Assembly (NCBI GenBank): GCA_963841045.1
Contig: CAWJBD010000001.1
Span: 248,001 to 312,000, forward strand
Direction: 5' to 3'
DNA length: 64,000 bases
From: Aalborgiella sp963841045
GTDB lineage: Bacteria; Pseudomonadota; Gammaproteobacteria; Burkholderiales; Burkholderiaceae_C
Under the pieces are notes generated by a model, which ran no database searches, had not been told where the DNA came from, and saw only the letters and a program-made list of their open reading frames with translations. How positions within the stretch are numbered: the stretch's first letter is position 1; every line of letters begins with the position of its first letter. Positions 16,173 through 24,545 of this stretch are shown in pieces. The position numbers were made by a program, and so were the translations under genes.

Positions 16173-17645
16173 TTAACGCTCAAATGTGACTGAAATATCG
16201 ACGAAGTGAATCGCGCCTGCGCCCTTGGCAATCACTTGGATTGGAGGGGCTTTACGCGCTTCGCGGTCGCTTTGGTTCTGTGTGCGCACACTGGATGCAT
16301 ACACGTAGAAACCCTTTGGCAAGAAGTCGCCTGTTTTGTAAACACCGAGATCACCACCGTTCCATGTGCCTGGAGCCAGCAGCGCGTTATTTACACCTTG
16401 TTGAAGTGCTTTTTCGACCTGCTGAACGATGGATGCAACGCCTTTGTCGGTTTGTGGCACCTTGGTCGTGCGGGTGTACAGGAAACCGAACACGTTGGTT
16501 TCAATGGCATTTTGAAGCCAGTCAAGACCATGCACTTCATCGAAGAATGTGCCAGAGGCCATCACGCCCTCAGCAAGCATGGCACTATCACCAAAGTAGC
16601 TGTAGTAATTGATGTTCTTGGCTGTCAGCGCCAGGCGTTGGCTTTCGCTGATGTTGGTCGGCGTGGTGGCTGGGAGCTGCTTGAATTTGAGGGTCAATGT
16701 GCTGTTTTGCTCATTGAAGTCCACCACGAATCCGCGCGCCAAAGCTGAAACCACAGAGTACGAATCATCGACATCAAAAATACCGATTGTTCGGCGGTAC
16801 AGATTGGTCTTGAAAAAAGTCGCAATGTCGCTGGTAACGCCTGCGTCTTGAATGTCGCTGTTCTTCGATGTATATCCAAAGATTTTGACACGAGCCTCAG
16901 CCCATGCAGCACATTCACGTATTTGCGAATCAGTTGCTTCATTGGTAAGAGTGAATCCATACCAGCTTTGGTTTGCGGCCTGAATAGCGTCAAGTGATTG
17001 TGTCACCGTCTCCGCAGCCAAGCCAGCGGCGTAAAAGCCAAGGTCTGCTGCACGAAGACCGAGCAATCCAGAAACATCAACCGGCGCACCTGCGCCCGTT
17101 GGCGCTGTGGCAAACACCACAGTTGATGTCGCGCCGGTTGTACCCGATGTGATGACAAAGCGCTTGCCATTCCAAACGCAGGTTGTACCGGCTAATAGCG
17201 CAGCCAGCTTGGTTTGAATTGCTGCAGCAACAGCGTTTAAATTGGCCGCAGCGCTAAAGTCCAAAGCTGTTACTTGGCGCAATACGCCATCAATCAAGAT
17301 GTCAAAGCCACCGTTGACGATTGCATTGAATGTGCCAATGGTTTGCAAAATGGTCGTACTGCCGTATAGCTGTCCGCCTACCGCAGCATGGAATCGACGA
17401 GAGATTGCCAATTCGCGCGGTCCGGGTGATTGGCTGAAAAATACCGACGCGGCCTTGTACTCTTCGTCGTTTGCAGAAAAGTCGGCTGCTACACCGTCCA
17501 TGTCAGCATAAAAGCGGATTCGCTCTCCCGCTGTCAAACGGGCGCTGGTGCCGATGATGTTTAGAAGTCCAAAGCCTCTGCGCTTTGGGAATGTTGGGCT
17601 GGTGAAAATTTTTACATTCACCACTTTTGAGACTGGGATGCTCAT
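16173..17645 (-). CDS. Contractile tail sheath protein, DUF3383
   Basis: A 490-residue protein; start MSIPVSKVVNVKIFTSPTF and the FGLLNIIGTSARLTAGERIRFYAD segment are typical of DUF3383 sheaths. The C-terminal part (YVYASSVRTQNQSDREARKAPPI, then AIHFVDISVTFER) carries the conserved sheath end strand. Its presence makes this a myovirus-type prophage. It overlaps the neck gene upstream (ATGA). Confidence 0.9.
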   Translation of the reverse strand: MSIPVSKVVNVKIFTSPTFPKRRGFGLLNIIGTSARLTAGERIRFYADMDGVAADFSANDEEYKAASVFFSQSPGPRELAISRRFHAAVGGQLYGSTTILQTIGTFNAIVNGGFDILIDGVLRQVTALDFSAAANLNAVAAAIQTKLAALLAGTTCVWNGKRFVITSGTTGATSTVVFATAPTGAGAPVDVSGLLGLRAADLGFYAAGLAAETVTQSLDAIQAANQSWYGFTLTNEATDSQIRECAAWAEARVKIFGYTSKNSDIQDAGVTSDIATFFKTNLYRRTIGIFDVDDSYSVVSALARGFVVDFNEQNSTLTLKFKQLPATTPTNISESQRLALTAKNINYYSYFGDSAMLAEGVMASGTFFDEVHGLDWLQNAIETNVFGFLYTRTTKVPQTDKGVASIVQQVEKALQQGVNNALLAPGTWNGGDLGVYKTGDFLPKGFYVYASSVRTQNQSDREARKAPPIQVIAKGAGAIHFVDISVTFER

Positions 17646-18191
17646 GGTTCTAGTACCTCATTTGTTACGGTTGATGATGGGGTTTCCACTGCAATCGGGA
17701 ACTGCCCGAAAGTCGGTGTTTGCATGCTTTCGCCTGCGATCAGGTGAAGCTCTAGGTCAATCTGGCCGCGAGGCTCAAATATCGTTTTATTCAGTGCGGT
17801 AAGGTCTTTTGCATCGGTTAAACGAATTAGGCCTAAACCTATGTTCGACATTCGCTCTTGCGCGGCACTAGATTGAAGCAAAGTGCTTAATCGAATGGCT
17901 TGCTCGTAGGCGTTGCCTCTAAAAAATTGAACCGATGCAAGCACTCGGCGCTGCCCGTGGATAGTTTCAAGGACAGGCCGACCGGCTGCAATTGGTGTTT
18001 GATCGGTGTTTTCAAACTTTGAGTCATCCCATCCTGTAGGCGTCAAAGATGTAATAAGCACGGTTGCAAATTGCTCCGTACCATCCGCTGGAGAGTGTTG
18101 ATTCGCTGGTTCGGACGCTGTTTACAGGCATACCCAGTGTCAGCCGCACAAGTTCTCGAACTTTGCGGTTTGTGTTTACTTGGTCGGTCAT
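17642..18191 (-). pseudogene. Neck/tail terminator protein, apparently frameshifted
   Basis: The gene should start at ATG 18191, which overlaps the previous stop (ATGA) and encodes MTDQVNTNRKVRELVRLTLG. The frame then changes near 18105-18113; dropping one A (CGA-A-CCA) joins it to PANQHSPADGTEQFATVLIT and the rest (VLITSLTPTGWDDS to the stop at 17642). The joined protein of about 182 residues has the size and place of a tail terminator, located between neck and sheath genes. If the extra base is real, virion assembly should fail; a sequence error is a strong alternative. Confidence 0.65.
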
Positions 18192-18541
18192 ATTCGTTGG
18201 GCAAATGCTTGCCAGTAGCCGTTATCGCGCCATGGCCGGCACTCAAAAACTCGGTAATCCTCGCAATGCCATGTGATGACATCGCTTTGTTTGCCGTCGC
18301 CGTCTGTATCCTGTAGTTTTTCGCCACAGTAAATTTTGATGATTGCAGTGTTCCGTTCACCCTCTGCGGCAAACCGAGCTCGATCAGATGAACTTGGGTG
18401 CTGAATCGCGCCCAAAATTCTGATTGGCTTCGGAACGCCTTGAGCGTATTCACCCTCAACGGCAAAACCACCTGCGAACCGCTTCAACACCAATGGCTGA
18501 ACAAAGTCAGGGTCCTTCATTAGTTCGGAGACATCAATCAT
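18188..18541 (-). CDS. Head-tail connector / neck protein
   Basis: A 117-residue protein (MIDVSELMKDPDFVQPLVLKR...) with a beta-rich core. Overlaps its neighbours by ATGA and lies between the gp10-like tail-completion gene and the terminator gene, where head-closure proteins are encoded. Function by position. Confidence 0.6.
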   Translation of the reverse strand: MIDVSELMKDPDFVQPLVLKRFAGGFAVEGEYAQGVPKPIRILGAIQHPSSSDRARFAAEGERNTAIIKIYCGEKLQDTDGDGKQSDVITWHCEDYRVFECRPWRDNGYWQAFAQRI

Positions 18542-18999
18542 TTTTCGAGTTCGTAGGTAACGGATTGGCGCATCTGGCCGGTGTCAATCAACGGTTTGCT
18601 GCTACCTTTTCGTTGTATGGTTGCTGGTTTGAGTGGCGCAAAATTGCCATTGCGAATTTCTTCTTGAATATCGCCTGCTGCCATGTGCCCCAATTGCCCA
18701 AGCGCTGCATCAATCGTGATGCCGCCGTTTAGGACTTTTTTTAAATTCTGTTTGTTCAGTGCGCTTCGTTTTGCCCGATTTTTATCAAGTGATGGGCGCA
18801 CGAATGGTCGCTCTGGTATGCCTTGACTTGGTGAGCCAAACTCGTGCACCGCGGCAACCAAAGCGGTTTTTGTTCCATCAGATTCGGTCGCATTTGATGG
18901 AAACCCGACTTTTACATATCTATCTCGTTTGCCGGTAAGAGATTTTTTTAGTCTGTCTAAAAATTTGCCGTCAAAGTCTTTAACAATGATGGTGGTCAT
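18538..18999 (-). CDS. Virion morphogenesis / tail completion protein (gp10-like)
   Basis: A 153-residue basic protein. VKVGFPSN..., VAAVHEFGSPSQGIPERPFVRPSLD and the end LIDTGQMRQSVTYELE are the conserved motifs of HK97-gp10/Mu gpG-like morphogenesis proteins. It would act at the head-tail joint. Confidence 0.82.
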   Translation of the reverse strand: MTTIIVKDFDGKFLDRLKKSLTGKRDRYVKVGFPSNATESDGTKTALVAAVHEFGSPSQGIPERPFVRPSLDKNRAKRSALNKQNLKKVLNGGITIDAALGQLGHMAAGDIQEEIRNGNFAPLKPATIQRKGSSKPLIDTGQMRQSVTYELEK

Positions 19000-19361
19000 A
19001 CAGCCACGGCACCCATTCCAACCAGCCGCGCCAGTCGTAGGTACTCTTGTCCGTAAAGGGTTCGGTACAGCGGGTTTTTTGCCTGTTTTTCTAGTAATGC
19101 ATCTGATCTGCCAATTGATACATCACCCACTTTTTTCATGTTCGCAGTATCAGATACGCCAACCACACCACTGACTGCAACAGCTGCAACAGCCGTCATA
19201 GTTAATGTGTGGGCGGCATAGTTCGCCAACCCCTGCGGGTACAAATCATCCCACCGCGATGCATCTAAGAAAGGTGCGGCGCTGTCAAGTGCGTACTGCA
19301 CACGGACGTCGGCCTCTCCTTCGAAAGTCGGGAAGATGAGTTTGAACTCTGCAGGGGTCAT
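18996..19361 (-). CDS. Head completion protein, DUF4054
   Basis: A 121-residue protein; FKLIFPTFEGEADVRVQYALDSAAPFLD and the mid-helix QGLANYAAHTLTM are typical of DUF4054 adaptor proteins that attach to the portal. Precedes the gp10-like gene with a 4-bp overlap. Confidence 0.8.
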   Translation of the reverse strand: MTPAEFKLIFPTFEGEADVRVQYALDSAAPFLDASRWDDLYPQGLANYAAHTLTMTAVAAVAVSGVVGVSDTANMKKVGDVSIGRSDALLEKQAKNPLYRTLYGQEYLRLARLVGMGAVAV

Positions 19362-19364
19362 GGT

Positions 19365-19694
19365 TTACTTCTTAGCTGCTGTTGCAGTTTTTGTGGTTGT
19401 TTTCACTGCTGGTGCAGCTTTGGCAACCTCATTAGACTTAGCTTCTTCGCCTGTTTTTGCTACTGTTTTAATAGCATCAGAGGCCTTGGAATCGCTAGCT
19501 TCAGTTGATTTTTTTGGTACTTTCGTATTTTCCAAAACCAACTCGCCCACGGTGAAGTAGATGGCGCCTTTTTCTGACACCAAATCTACACGGTTGTCTG
19601 CCAATTCAGTCGCTTCACCTGCCTTGAAGACAAATTCGCCAGCTGATGTTGCAACGTTGATATTGCTTTGAGATGTGTTCTTAATGGAAGCCAT
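19365..19694 (-). CDS. Small head-region protein with Ala/Lys/Thr-rich tail
   Basis: A 109-residue protein: a short beta-type N-terminal domain (residues 1-60) followed by a low-complexity tail (KTVAKTGEEAKSNEVAKAAP...). Located directly after the major capsid gene. It may be a capsid decoration or head-fibre anchor; no family recognised. Confidence 0.6.
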   Translation of the reverse strand: MASIKNTSQSNINVATSAGEFVFKAGEATELADNRVDLVSEKGAIYFTVGELVLENTKVPKKSTEASDSKASDAIKTVAKTGEEAKSNEVAKAAPAVKTTTKTATAAKK

Positions 19695-19696
19695 GA

Positions 19697-20731
19697 TTAG
19701 ATGCCCTCCATGTAGTACATCGATTTGAGATAACGAACCTCAAGACCAGCGTAGCGGTAAGTGCCAGGCACCTTAATGGACAAATTCACAGGCTGCGGCG
19801 CGAGGAAGCGCAGCGGCTGTGGAATGTGCATAACCAAACGGTCCTGAGATTTCACATAAAACACCGCGCGGGTAATGCCGCCTGTGCCTGCTGTTTCCAA
19901 GCCGAAGCCAGGAACTACAGAAACGTTGTCGCCCATCGTTGCCTTGCGCAAGTTGTTCGCAAGGAAATATTCCAAGATGGTTGTATCGCTGTTCGCGCTG
20001 CGTGGCGTGGTTGCGATGAATGAGTACTTGTCTGCCGGAAGCACAATTTGATTCGGTACATCGTTCTTAGAAGAAGAGTTGTACACCATCAACATACCGG
20101 CGTTCAAGTCCGCCAGCGCTTGATCAGCAGTTGTCCAGACCGCGCCGCTAGGACGGTTGCCTTTAGAGACGTTGGCATGTTTAAACAAACCGTTGAATTC
20201 TGCTTCACCGTTGAGTGCAACATCATTCATGTGGCGATTGAAGCCTTCTACTGCGGCCACCATGCGCGCTGAGCTGAGTGGGCGCTTGAAGTAGGCGCTT
20301 TGCATCAACTCTTGCTGCGTGTAGTGATAGCCGATACCGGCTGGTGCAACGCCAAAGACCTTTTCGCCATTTTGAACATCAACGTATGGAATGTCATCAG
20401 CAGAGCCATTGACGCGTTTGCCTCTGGCTGCACTGTCTGATGTTTCATAACGGATGCTCTCTGCCCACTCGCCAGCTTCAGTCGAAACGGGCACCAGCAA
20501 CTGGTACTGCATCGGCGTGTATTGGCGGGTGAAAACCTGCGCTTCGGTGTAGGCCAATTGGCTGATCATGAAGGCTAGACCTTGCTGTGCGTCTTTTGCC
20601 CATGAACCGCTAGGGACTGCTGAACCACCAACCGCCTTTGCAAAGTCACTCGCGTAAGGCATCAGTTCTGCTTGGCGGTCTTTTGCATACGCCTTGATTG
20701 CCGCGTCAACGGCTAATTTGATTTCGCTCAT
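19697..20731 (-). CDS. Major capsid protein, DUF2184
   Basis: A 344-residue HK97-fold capsid candidate. FTRQYTPMQYQLLVPVSTEAGEWAE, DDIPYVDVQNGEKVFGVAPAG and the end PGTYRYAGLEVRYLKSMYYMEGI are the usual DUF2184 landmarks. It follows the cement protein and the protease-scaffold gene. Confidence 0.88.
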   Translation of the reverse strand: MSEIKLAVDAAIKAYAKDRQAELMPYASDFAKAVGGSAVPSGSWAKDAQQGLAFMISQLAYTEAQVFTRQYTPMQYQLLVPVSTEAGEWAESIRYETSDSAARGKRVNGSADDIPYVDVQNGEKVFGVAPAGIGYHYTQQELMQSAYFKRPLSSARMVAAVEGFNRHMNDVALNGEAEFNGLFKHANVSKGNRPSGAVWTTADQALADLNAGMLMVYNSSSKNDVPNQIVLPADKYSFIATTPRSANSDTTILEYFLANNLRKATMGDNVSVVPGFGLETAGTGGITRAVFYVKSQDRLVMHIPQPLRFLAPQPVNLSIKVPGTYRYAGLEVRYLKSMYYMEGI

Positions 20732-20733
20732 TT

Positions 20734-21228
20734 TTAAGCTCCTAAAAGGTTGAATTCGATAACGCCCACTGATCCGGCCGTGACCGTTTCAGCCCATTTC
20801 GCACCAGCCACGGCAATACGGCCTGCACCAGCTGCGCCGCCTGTCGTGCTGCCCAATGCGCCACCAGAGGCAACGACCGCAATGACTGCATCACCTTCTG
20901 TTGCGTTTTCAAGTGCTGTCACAAGCATGCGCCCCATCTTGCCGATAGCGACGGTTTTGTTTTGCTCGTAAGCGACTTCGCCAGTTGTTGGGTTGTACGG
21001 TGACATTGATGCATTACGAATCGCAAAGCCGCAAATTGAGTCGCCATTTACTGTCACGCGCTTGCACTTGGTGCTATCCGCGCCACGGGCAACGGCAAAG
21101 CCGAAGTCAATGACGGGGGCGGCTTCGTTGGTGCGGGTAATCGAAGCCACGGGGTTTGTGTCTGCCCACATGCCGGCGTAACCGCGGTCAAGCAGTAAAC
21201 CGCCTGGGTTGTTGAGTAAATCTTGCAT
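20734..21228 (-). CDS. Structural cement protein, DUF2190-like
   Basis: A 164-residue Gly/Ala-rich beta protein, between scaffold and capsid genes. CGFAIRNASMSPYNPTTGEVAYEQNKTVAI and the GRMLVTALENATEGDAVIAV segment match phage head decoration or cement proteins. Confidence 0.78.
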   Translation of the reverse strand: MQDLLNNPGGLLLDRGYAGMWADTNPVASITRTNEAAPVIDFGFAVARGADSTKCKRVTVNGDSICGFAIRNASMSPYNPTTGEVAYEQNKTVAIGKMGRMLVTALENATEGDAVIAVVASGGALGSTTGGAAGAGRIAVAGAKWAETVTAGSVGVIEFNLLGA

Positions 21229-21229
21229 C

Positions 21230-21814
21230 TTATGCTCCTTGTGTTAAGTTGTTGATGAACATGCCGCGTGCATCGACGGGTGCTTCTGAGGCACCATCGC
21301 CAGCGAGCGCATCGGCAATGTTTTTGTCACCGTTTCCGGCTTGCTTCTGGCCTTGGATAGCCGCATCGACTGCTGCAAATACAGCGCGAACGGTTTCTGC
21401 GCTGGCTTTTTCAAGCTCAACGCCGGCCAGAACTGCATCAGCAACAGCCTTAGCAGTAGGGTTGTCAGCAGTTGCAGCAGCAACAGCTTCGCGACGAATC
21501 TGTAGGCATGTTTTGCCGTCAGATGTCACGTTTGGTGCGAGACGTTTTGCATCATTGAGCGTTTTTGCCCACTCTGCCACCATCGCATCACGCGCATCAG
21601 GAGTCATCACATCCTTTCGGAGTGCATCCATTGCGGCTGCGTGGTCCGCGTTCGCTTTGTCCAGCGCGGCCTTTGAGGCATCAGCTTTCGCGTCAGCGGT
21701 CACAACCATGGCGAGGGCATCGTCACGGTCTTTGAGTAATTTGCCAATAACACCCGCTGCCGTGTCGGATACTTCGACCGGGATGCTATCGACAACAACG
21801 GTTTTGGTTGTCAT
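21230..21814 (-). CDS. Internal-start scaffolding protein (nested in the protease gene)
   Basis: In frame inside the protease gene, an ATG at 21814 (codon 190, MTTKTVVVDSIPV) is preceded by AAGGA at proper spacing. It would give a 194-residue helical, Ala/Lys/Asp-rich product that corresponds to the scaffold half. Nested scaffold genes of this kind are known from lambda C/Nu3. Not proven. Confidence 0.5.
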   Translation of the reverse strand: MTTKTVVVDSIPVEVSDTAAGVIGKLLKDRDDALAMVVTADAKADASKAALDKANADHAAAMDALRKDVMTPDARDAMVAEWAKTLNDAKRLAPNVTSDGKTCLQIRREAVAAATADNPTAKAVADAVLAGVELEKASAETVRAVFAAVDAAIQGQKQAGNGDKNIADALAGDGASEAPVDARGMFINNLTQGA

Positions 21815-22381
21815 GGTTTGTTTTCCTTTTAAGGGGTTGGTTGAGTCAGAGATTCGGCAAGCCGAACCACACCGAGCGGCATCCACAAGTGCTATGTGGT
21901 TGCCCCTGATGTTGCGTTGAACGCCGTCGTATGCCTCGCCCTGCGGGGTTACGCCAGTCGTTAAATCTAAAGTGAATTGATAGCCGTTTGATAGCTCTCG
22001 CTTGCCTGATTTGAAAGCGGCAATGGCGGCGCTGTCTTTGATGCAGATGGTTTTTGCAGCAAGAAGATCGCCGACACGGTGAATGCCGTTCACCTCGCCT
22101 ACTGCGTGTGCTTTCCAATTGTCTACAGTCACCGGTTGACTTGGATGCTCAATCGTCACTGGCTTGCCTTCAAAGCTAGCCATGCTGTCTGGGCTAAAAA
22201 CCTCGTCGGCTGGCCGGTATAGCCGCACCCTGCGCATAGCATCGCCGTCCATGCCTAGCTCATAGGCGGCATATTCCTGCACACCCGTACGTGCCAGCAT
22301 CCCTGGAACGACTAAAAACCCTTCAGGCGTGATCGTGCTATCTCTCACGCTGATGGTGTCTTGAGCGATAAATTGTTTCAT
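21230..22381 (-). CDS. Prohead protease-scaffold fusion, DUF2213
   Basis: A 383-residue protein. Residues about 1-175 are the DUF2213 protease (RLYRPADEVFSPDSMASFEGKPVTIEHP, then NHIALVDAARCGSACRI); residues 190-383 are the scaffold, a long coiled-coil region (LDKANADHAAAMDALRKDVM). The protease trims scaffold and capsid in the prohead. Overlaps the Mu F-like gene. Confidence 0.85.
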   Translation of the reverse strand: MKQFIAQDTISVRDSTITPEGFLVVPGMLARTGVQEYAAYELGMDGDAMRRVRLYRPADEVFSPDSMASFEGKPVTIEHPSQPVTVDNWKAHAVGEVNGIHRVGDLLAAKTICIKDSAAIAAFKSGKRELSNGYQFTLDLTTGVTPQGEAYDGVQRNIRGNHIALVDAARCGSACRISDSTNPLKGKQTMTTKTVVVDSIPVEVSDTAAGVIGKLLKDRDDALAMVVTADAKADASKAALDKANADHAAAMDALRKDVMTPDARDAMVAEWAKTLNDAKRLAPNVTSDGKTCLQIRREAVAAATADNPTAKAVADAVLAGVELEKASAETVRAVFAAVDAAIQGQKQAGNGDKNIADALAGDGASEAPVDARGMFINNLTQGA

Positions 22382-23202
22382 TCTGTTGATTCGTCTAACT
22401 TAAACACTGGAATCGCCACGCATCGGCACTGAATTGGCTCCCCTGGATGCCCTTCTGGCGGCGGGTCGTTCCATCTGAATGTTTTCCCGTCCAAATCTGC
22501 ATGCTCATCGCGAACACGCTCATCTCCTGATGTGCTCCATGTGTACTCATCAATACCAAGGTCGGTTTGACGAATACGATTGAAATCGCTGTTCAGTTTT
22601 CCAATTTGGTCACGCGCTATCAGTTTGGCACGGCTCTCAGTAACACCGCCAATGCGTTCAATTTCATCAATGATTTCTTCATGCCGCAATCCATCTGCCA
22701 TCGCCTCAACAACGGCCTGCTCAACCTTTTCGAGGTATTGCTCAGGTATGCTGGTAATTAGTTCGATGTTCGCCTTAACCGCCACGCCCATCGCATCACG
22801 AATTGAGCCCTCACGCCCAAGCATGCCTGTTATGTCAACCTTTAGAGACTGTTTTATTGATGCAGTCAACCGTGTATCGACATCGCCCAGAACCATTGAT
22901 GCAACCGCATTGGCTTGTCCAATTGCCCATGTGCTGACATTTGCACTCATTGCGGCTAGACGTGTAAAAACGCCTTTGAGTTTTGCGCCCCAATCATCGT
23001 CATGTGCATAGCCTGGCTCAAGCTGTTTCAGCACTGGACCAAGTTCAGCAATAGCCTGTTTTTGCAGTACAGCTACCAAAGACAGCAGTTTTGCTCGGTA
23101 TTGAGCCTCTGACTTGTGCGACGGGCGTACGGGTCTTAACGCCCTCTCCCGCTTGCGATGCTTTTGACGGCTTACGCGAGCAATGGAGTGGATGTCAATC
23201 AT
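22378..23202 (-). CDS. Head morphogenesis protein, Mu gpF-like
   Basis: A 274-residue protein. The C-terminal domain has the signature YTWSTSGDERVRDEHADLDGK followed by PGEPIQCRCVAIPVF, the cysteine pair end of the Mu F family. The N-terminal part is helical. These minor head proteins sit at the portal and may be injected. Overlaps the portal gene upstream. Confidence 0.88.
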   Translation of the reverse strand: MIDIHSIARVSRQKHRKRERALRPVRPSHKSEAQYRAKLLSLVAVLQKQAIAELGPVLKQLEPGYAHDDDWGAKLKGVFTRLAAMSANVSTWAIGQANAVASMVLGDVDTRLTASIKQSLKVDITGMLGREGSIRDAMGVAVKANIELITSIPEQYLEKVEQAVVEAMADGLRHEEIIDEIERIGGVTESRAKLIARDQIGKLNSDFNRIRQTDLGIDEYTWSTSGDERVRDEHADLDGKTFRWNDPPPEGHPGEPIQCRCVAIPVFKLDESTE

Positions 23203-24545
23203 GTTTCAGTGACTGGGTTTTTATCAGGATCGTCAACTTTTTCAGCCAACTCTTGTGCTAATTTAACGTGCGCATCGGTCAAGTTGGCATAGGTGCCAGC
23301 CTCTTTGAGATCAGCAGCAATCACACCCTCATCGATCACACCCATCTCAAAATAGACTTTATCGCGGTCGGCACGAACCTTCTCGGTATCGGCTTTTTCC
23401 TTGTCGGACATTTGCCAAAGGTTGTTGAATGTGAACCCGTAGTCTTTGGGTATTTCTCCAAACTCAGAGCGCACCAAAATCTCATCCAAATACTCAAGCT
23501 TTGGCCGTAATTCGCTCTCCTGCTTCGCCTGAAGCATGTCGTAGTAGTTGCGGATCTCATTGTTACCAGTGGCGTTTAAGCCGCCAGCAGACTGCCCAAA
23601 CAAGCGTGTCATTGGTACATCGCACGCACCTGATACATCTTGGACAAACTGTTGCATGATCAGGTTTAATCCTGAAAACGTATTGCTTTTTTTGTCGTAG
23701 GTTTCAGAACCGTCAAGCAATAACATTCGGTTAAAGCTTTTCAACAATGCAGCCGTTTGGAAGCGCGACGTTACTTTTGAAGTGCCGTCTTGGGTGGCCA
23801 GAAGTTCGGCTAAACCTTCCGATTTAATTACATCGACATTTGCCTCAAAAAGCATTGATGCAACCGCTCCTGTGGCGGTGTCGTAATTCATGATGCTGTC
23901 TAGAACGTGCTGCAGCTCACTGTCGTCCCACATTTCATTTTTTAGCCAGTCCTCATGCGGCAACGGTTGCCCGTTGAATCTGATGACGCGGGTGTGGTGG
24001 ATAACTTGCTGCGTTTCCGCAACCATATAGGAGTCAGGCAGTCCGAAGTTATCACTAGACAAATCTTTGCAAAGGCTGCTGCCATTCGGTGCAAGTCGTG
24101 TTTTGTCAACCACTCTCAGCCATGTCAAATCGCCTTTTTTTATCGAATTTGACTCAAGAGGCTTTCCGTAGAGACCGTCTTTCGTGCCAATCAGTATGGC
24201 CGAGCCACCAAACAATCGAGCCCAACGTAATGCCTCATTCACCTTGGCCTTCAAACCAAGACGCTTTTCGGCCTGGGTGATTTTTAAGATTTGGTCTTGA
24301 TTGCTTTCGTTGGAATTGTGCGAACGCCATGCTCGAGTCATGTCATCTGCAATCGAATTTACGATTTTTTTTGCCAACCAGCTAGACCTATACATGTTCG
24401 TCAGGTCTTGCGGAGTCAATTTGCGCGGCGCGTCATACACCGTATAACTGCGCTTATCGCGACTGGTTCCAAGTCCTGCAACGAGATTTTTAAGCCCATC
24501 ATTGGCGACGGATGCCACTGCTGTTTCCGTCTTTTTCTTGGTCAT
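23199..24545 (-). CDS. Portal protein, DUF1073
   Basis: A 448-residue portal. Motifs include RKLTPQDLTNMYRSSWLAKKIV, RWARLFGGSAILIGT and VPMTRLFGQSAGGLNATG...EIRNYYD, all typical of DUF1073 portals. It forms the dodecameric ring for DNA entry and the tail joint. Overlaps TerL. Confidence 0.9.
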   Translation of the reverse strand: MTKKKTETAVASVANDGLKNLVAGLGTSRDKRSYTVYDAPRKLTPQDLTNMYRSSWLAKKIVNSIADDMTRAWRSHNSNESNQDQILKITQAEKRLGLKAKVNEALRWARLFGGSAILIGTKDGLYGKPLESNSIKKGDLTWLRVVDKTRLAPNGSSLCKDLSSDNFGLPDSYMVAETQQVIHHTRVIRFNGQPLPHEDWLKNEMWDDSELQHVLDSIMNYDTATGAVASMLFEANVDVIKSEGLAELLATQDGTSKVTSRFQTAALLKSFNRMLLLDGSETYDKKSNTFSGLNLIMQQFVQDVSGACDVPMTRLFGQSAGGLNATGNNEIRNYYDMLQAKQESELRPKLEYLDEILVRSEFGEIPKDYGFTFNNLWQMSDKEKADTEKVRADRDKVYFEMGVIDEGVIAADLKEAGTYANLTDAHVKLAQELAEKVDDPDKNPVTET

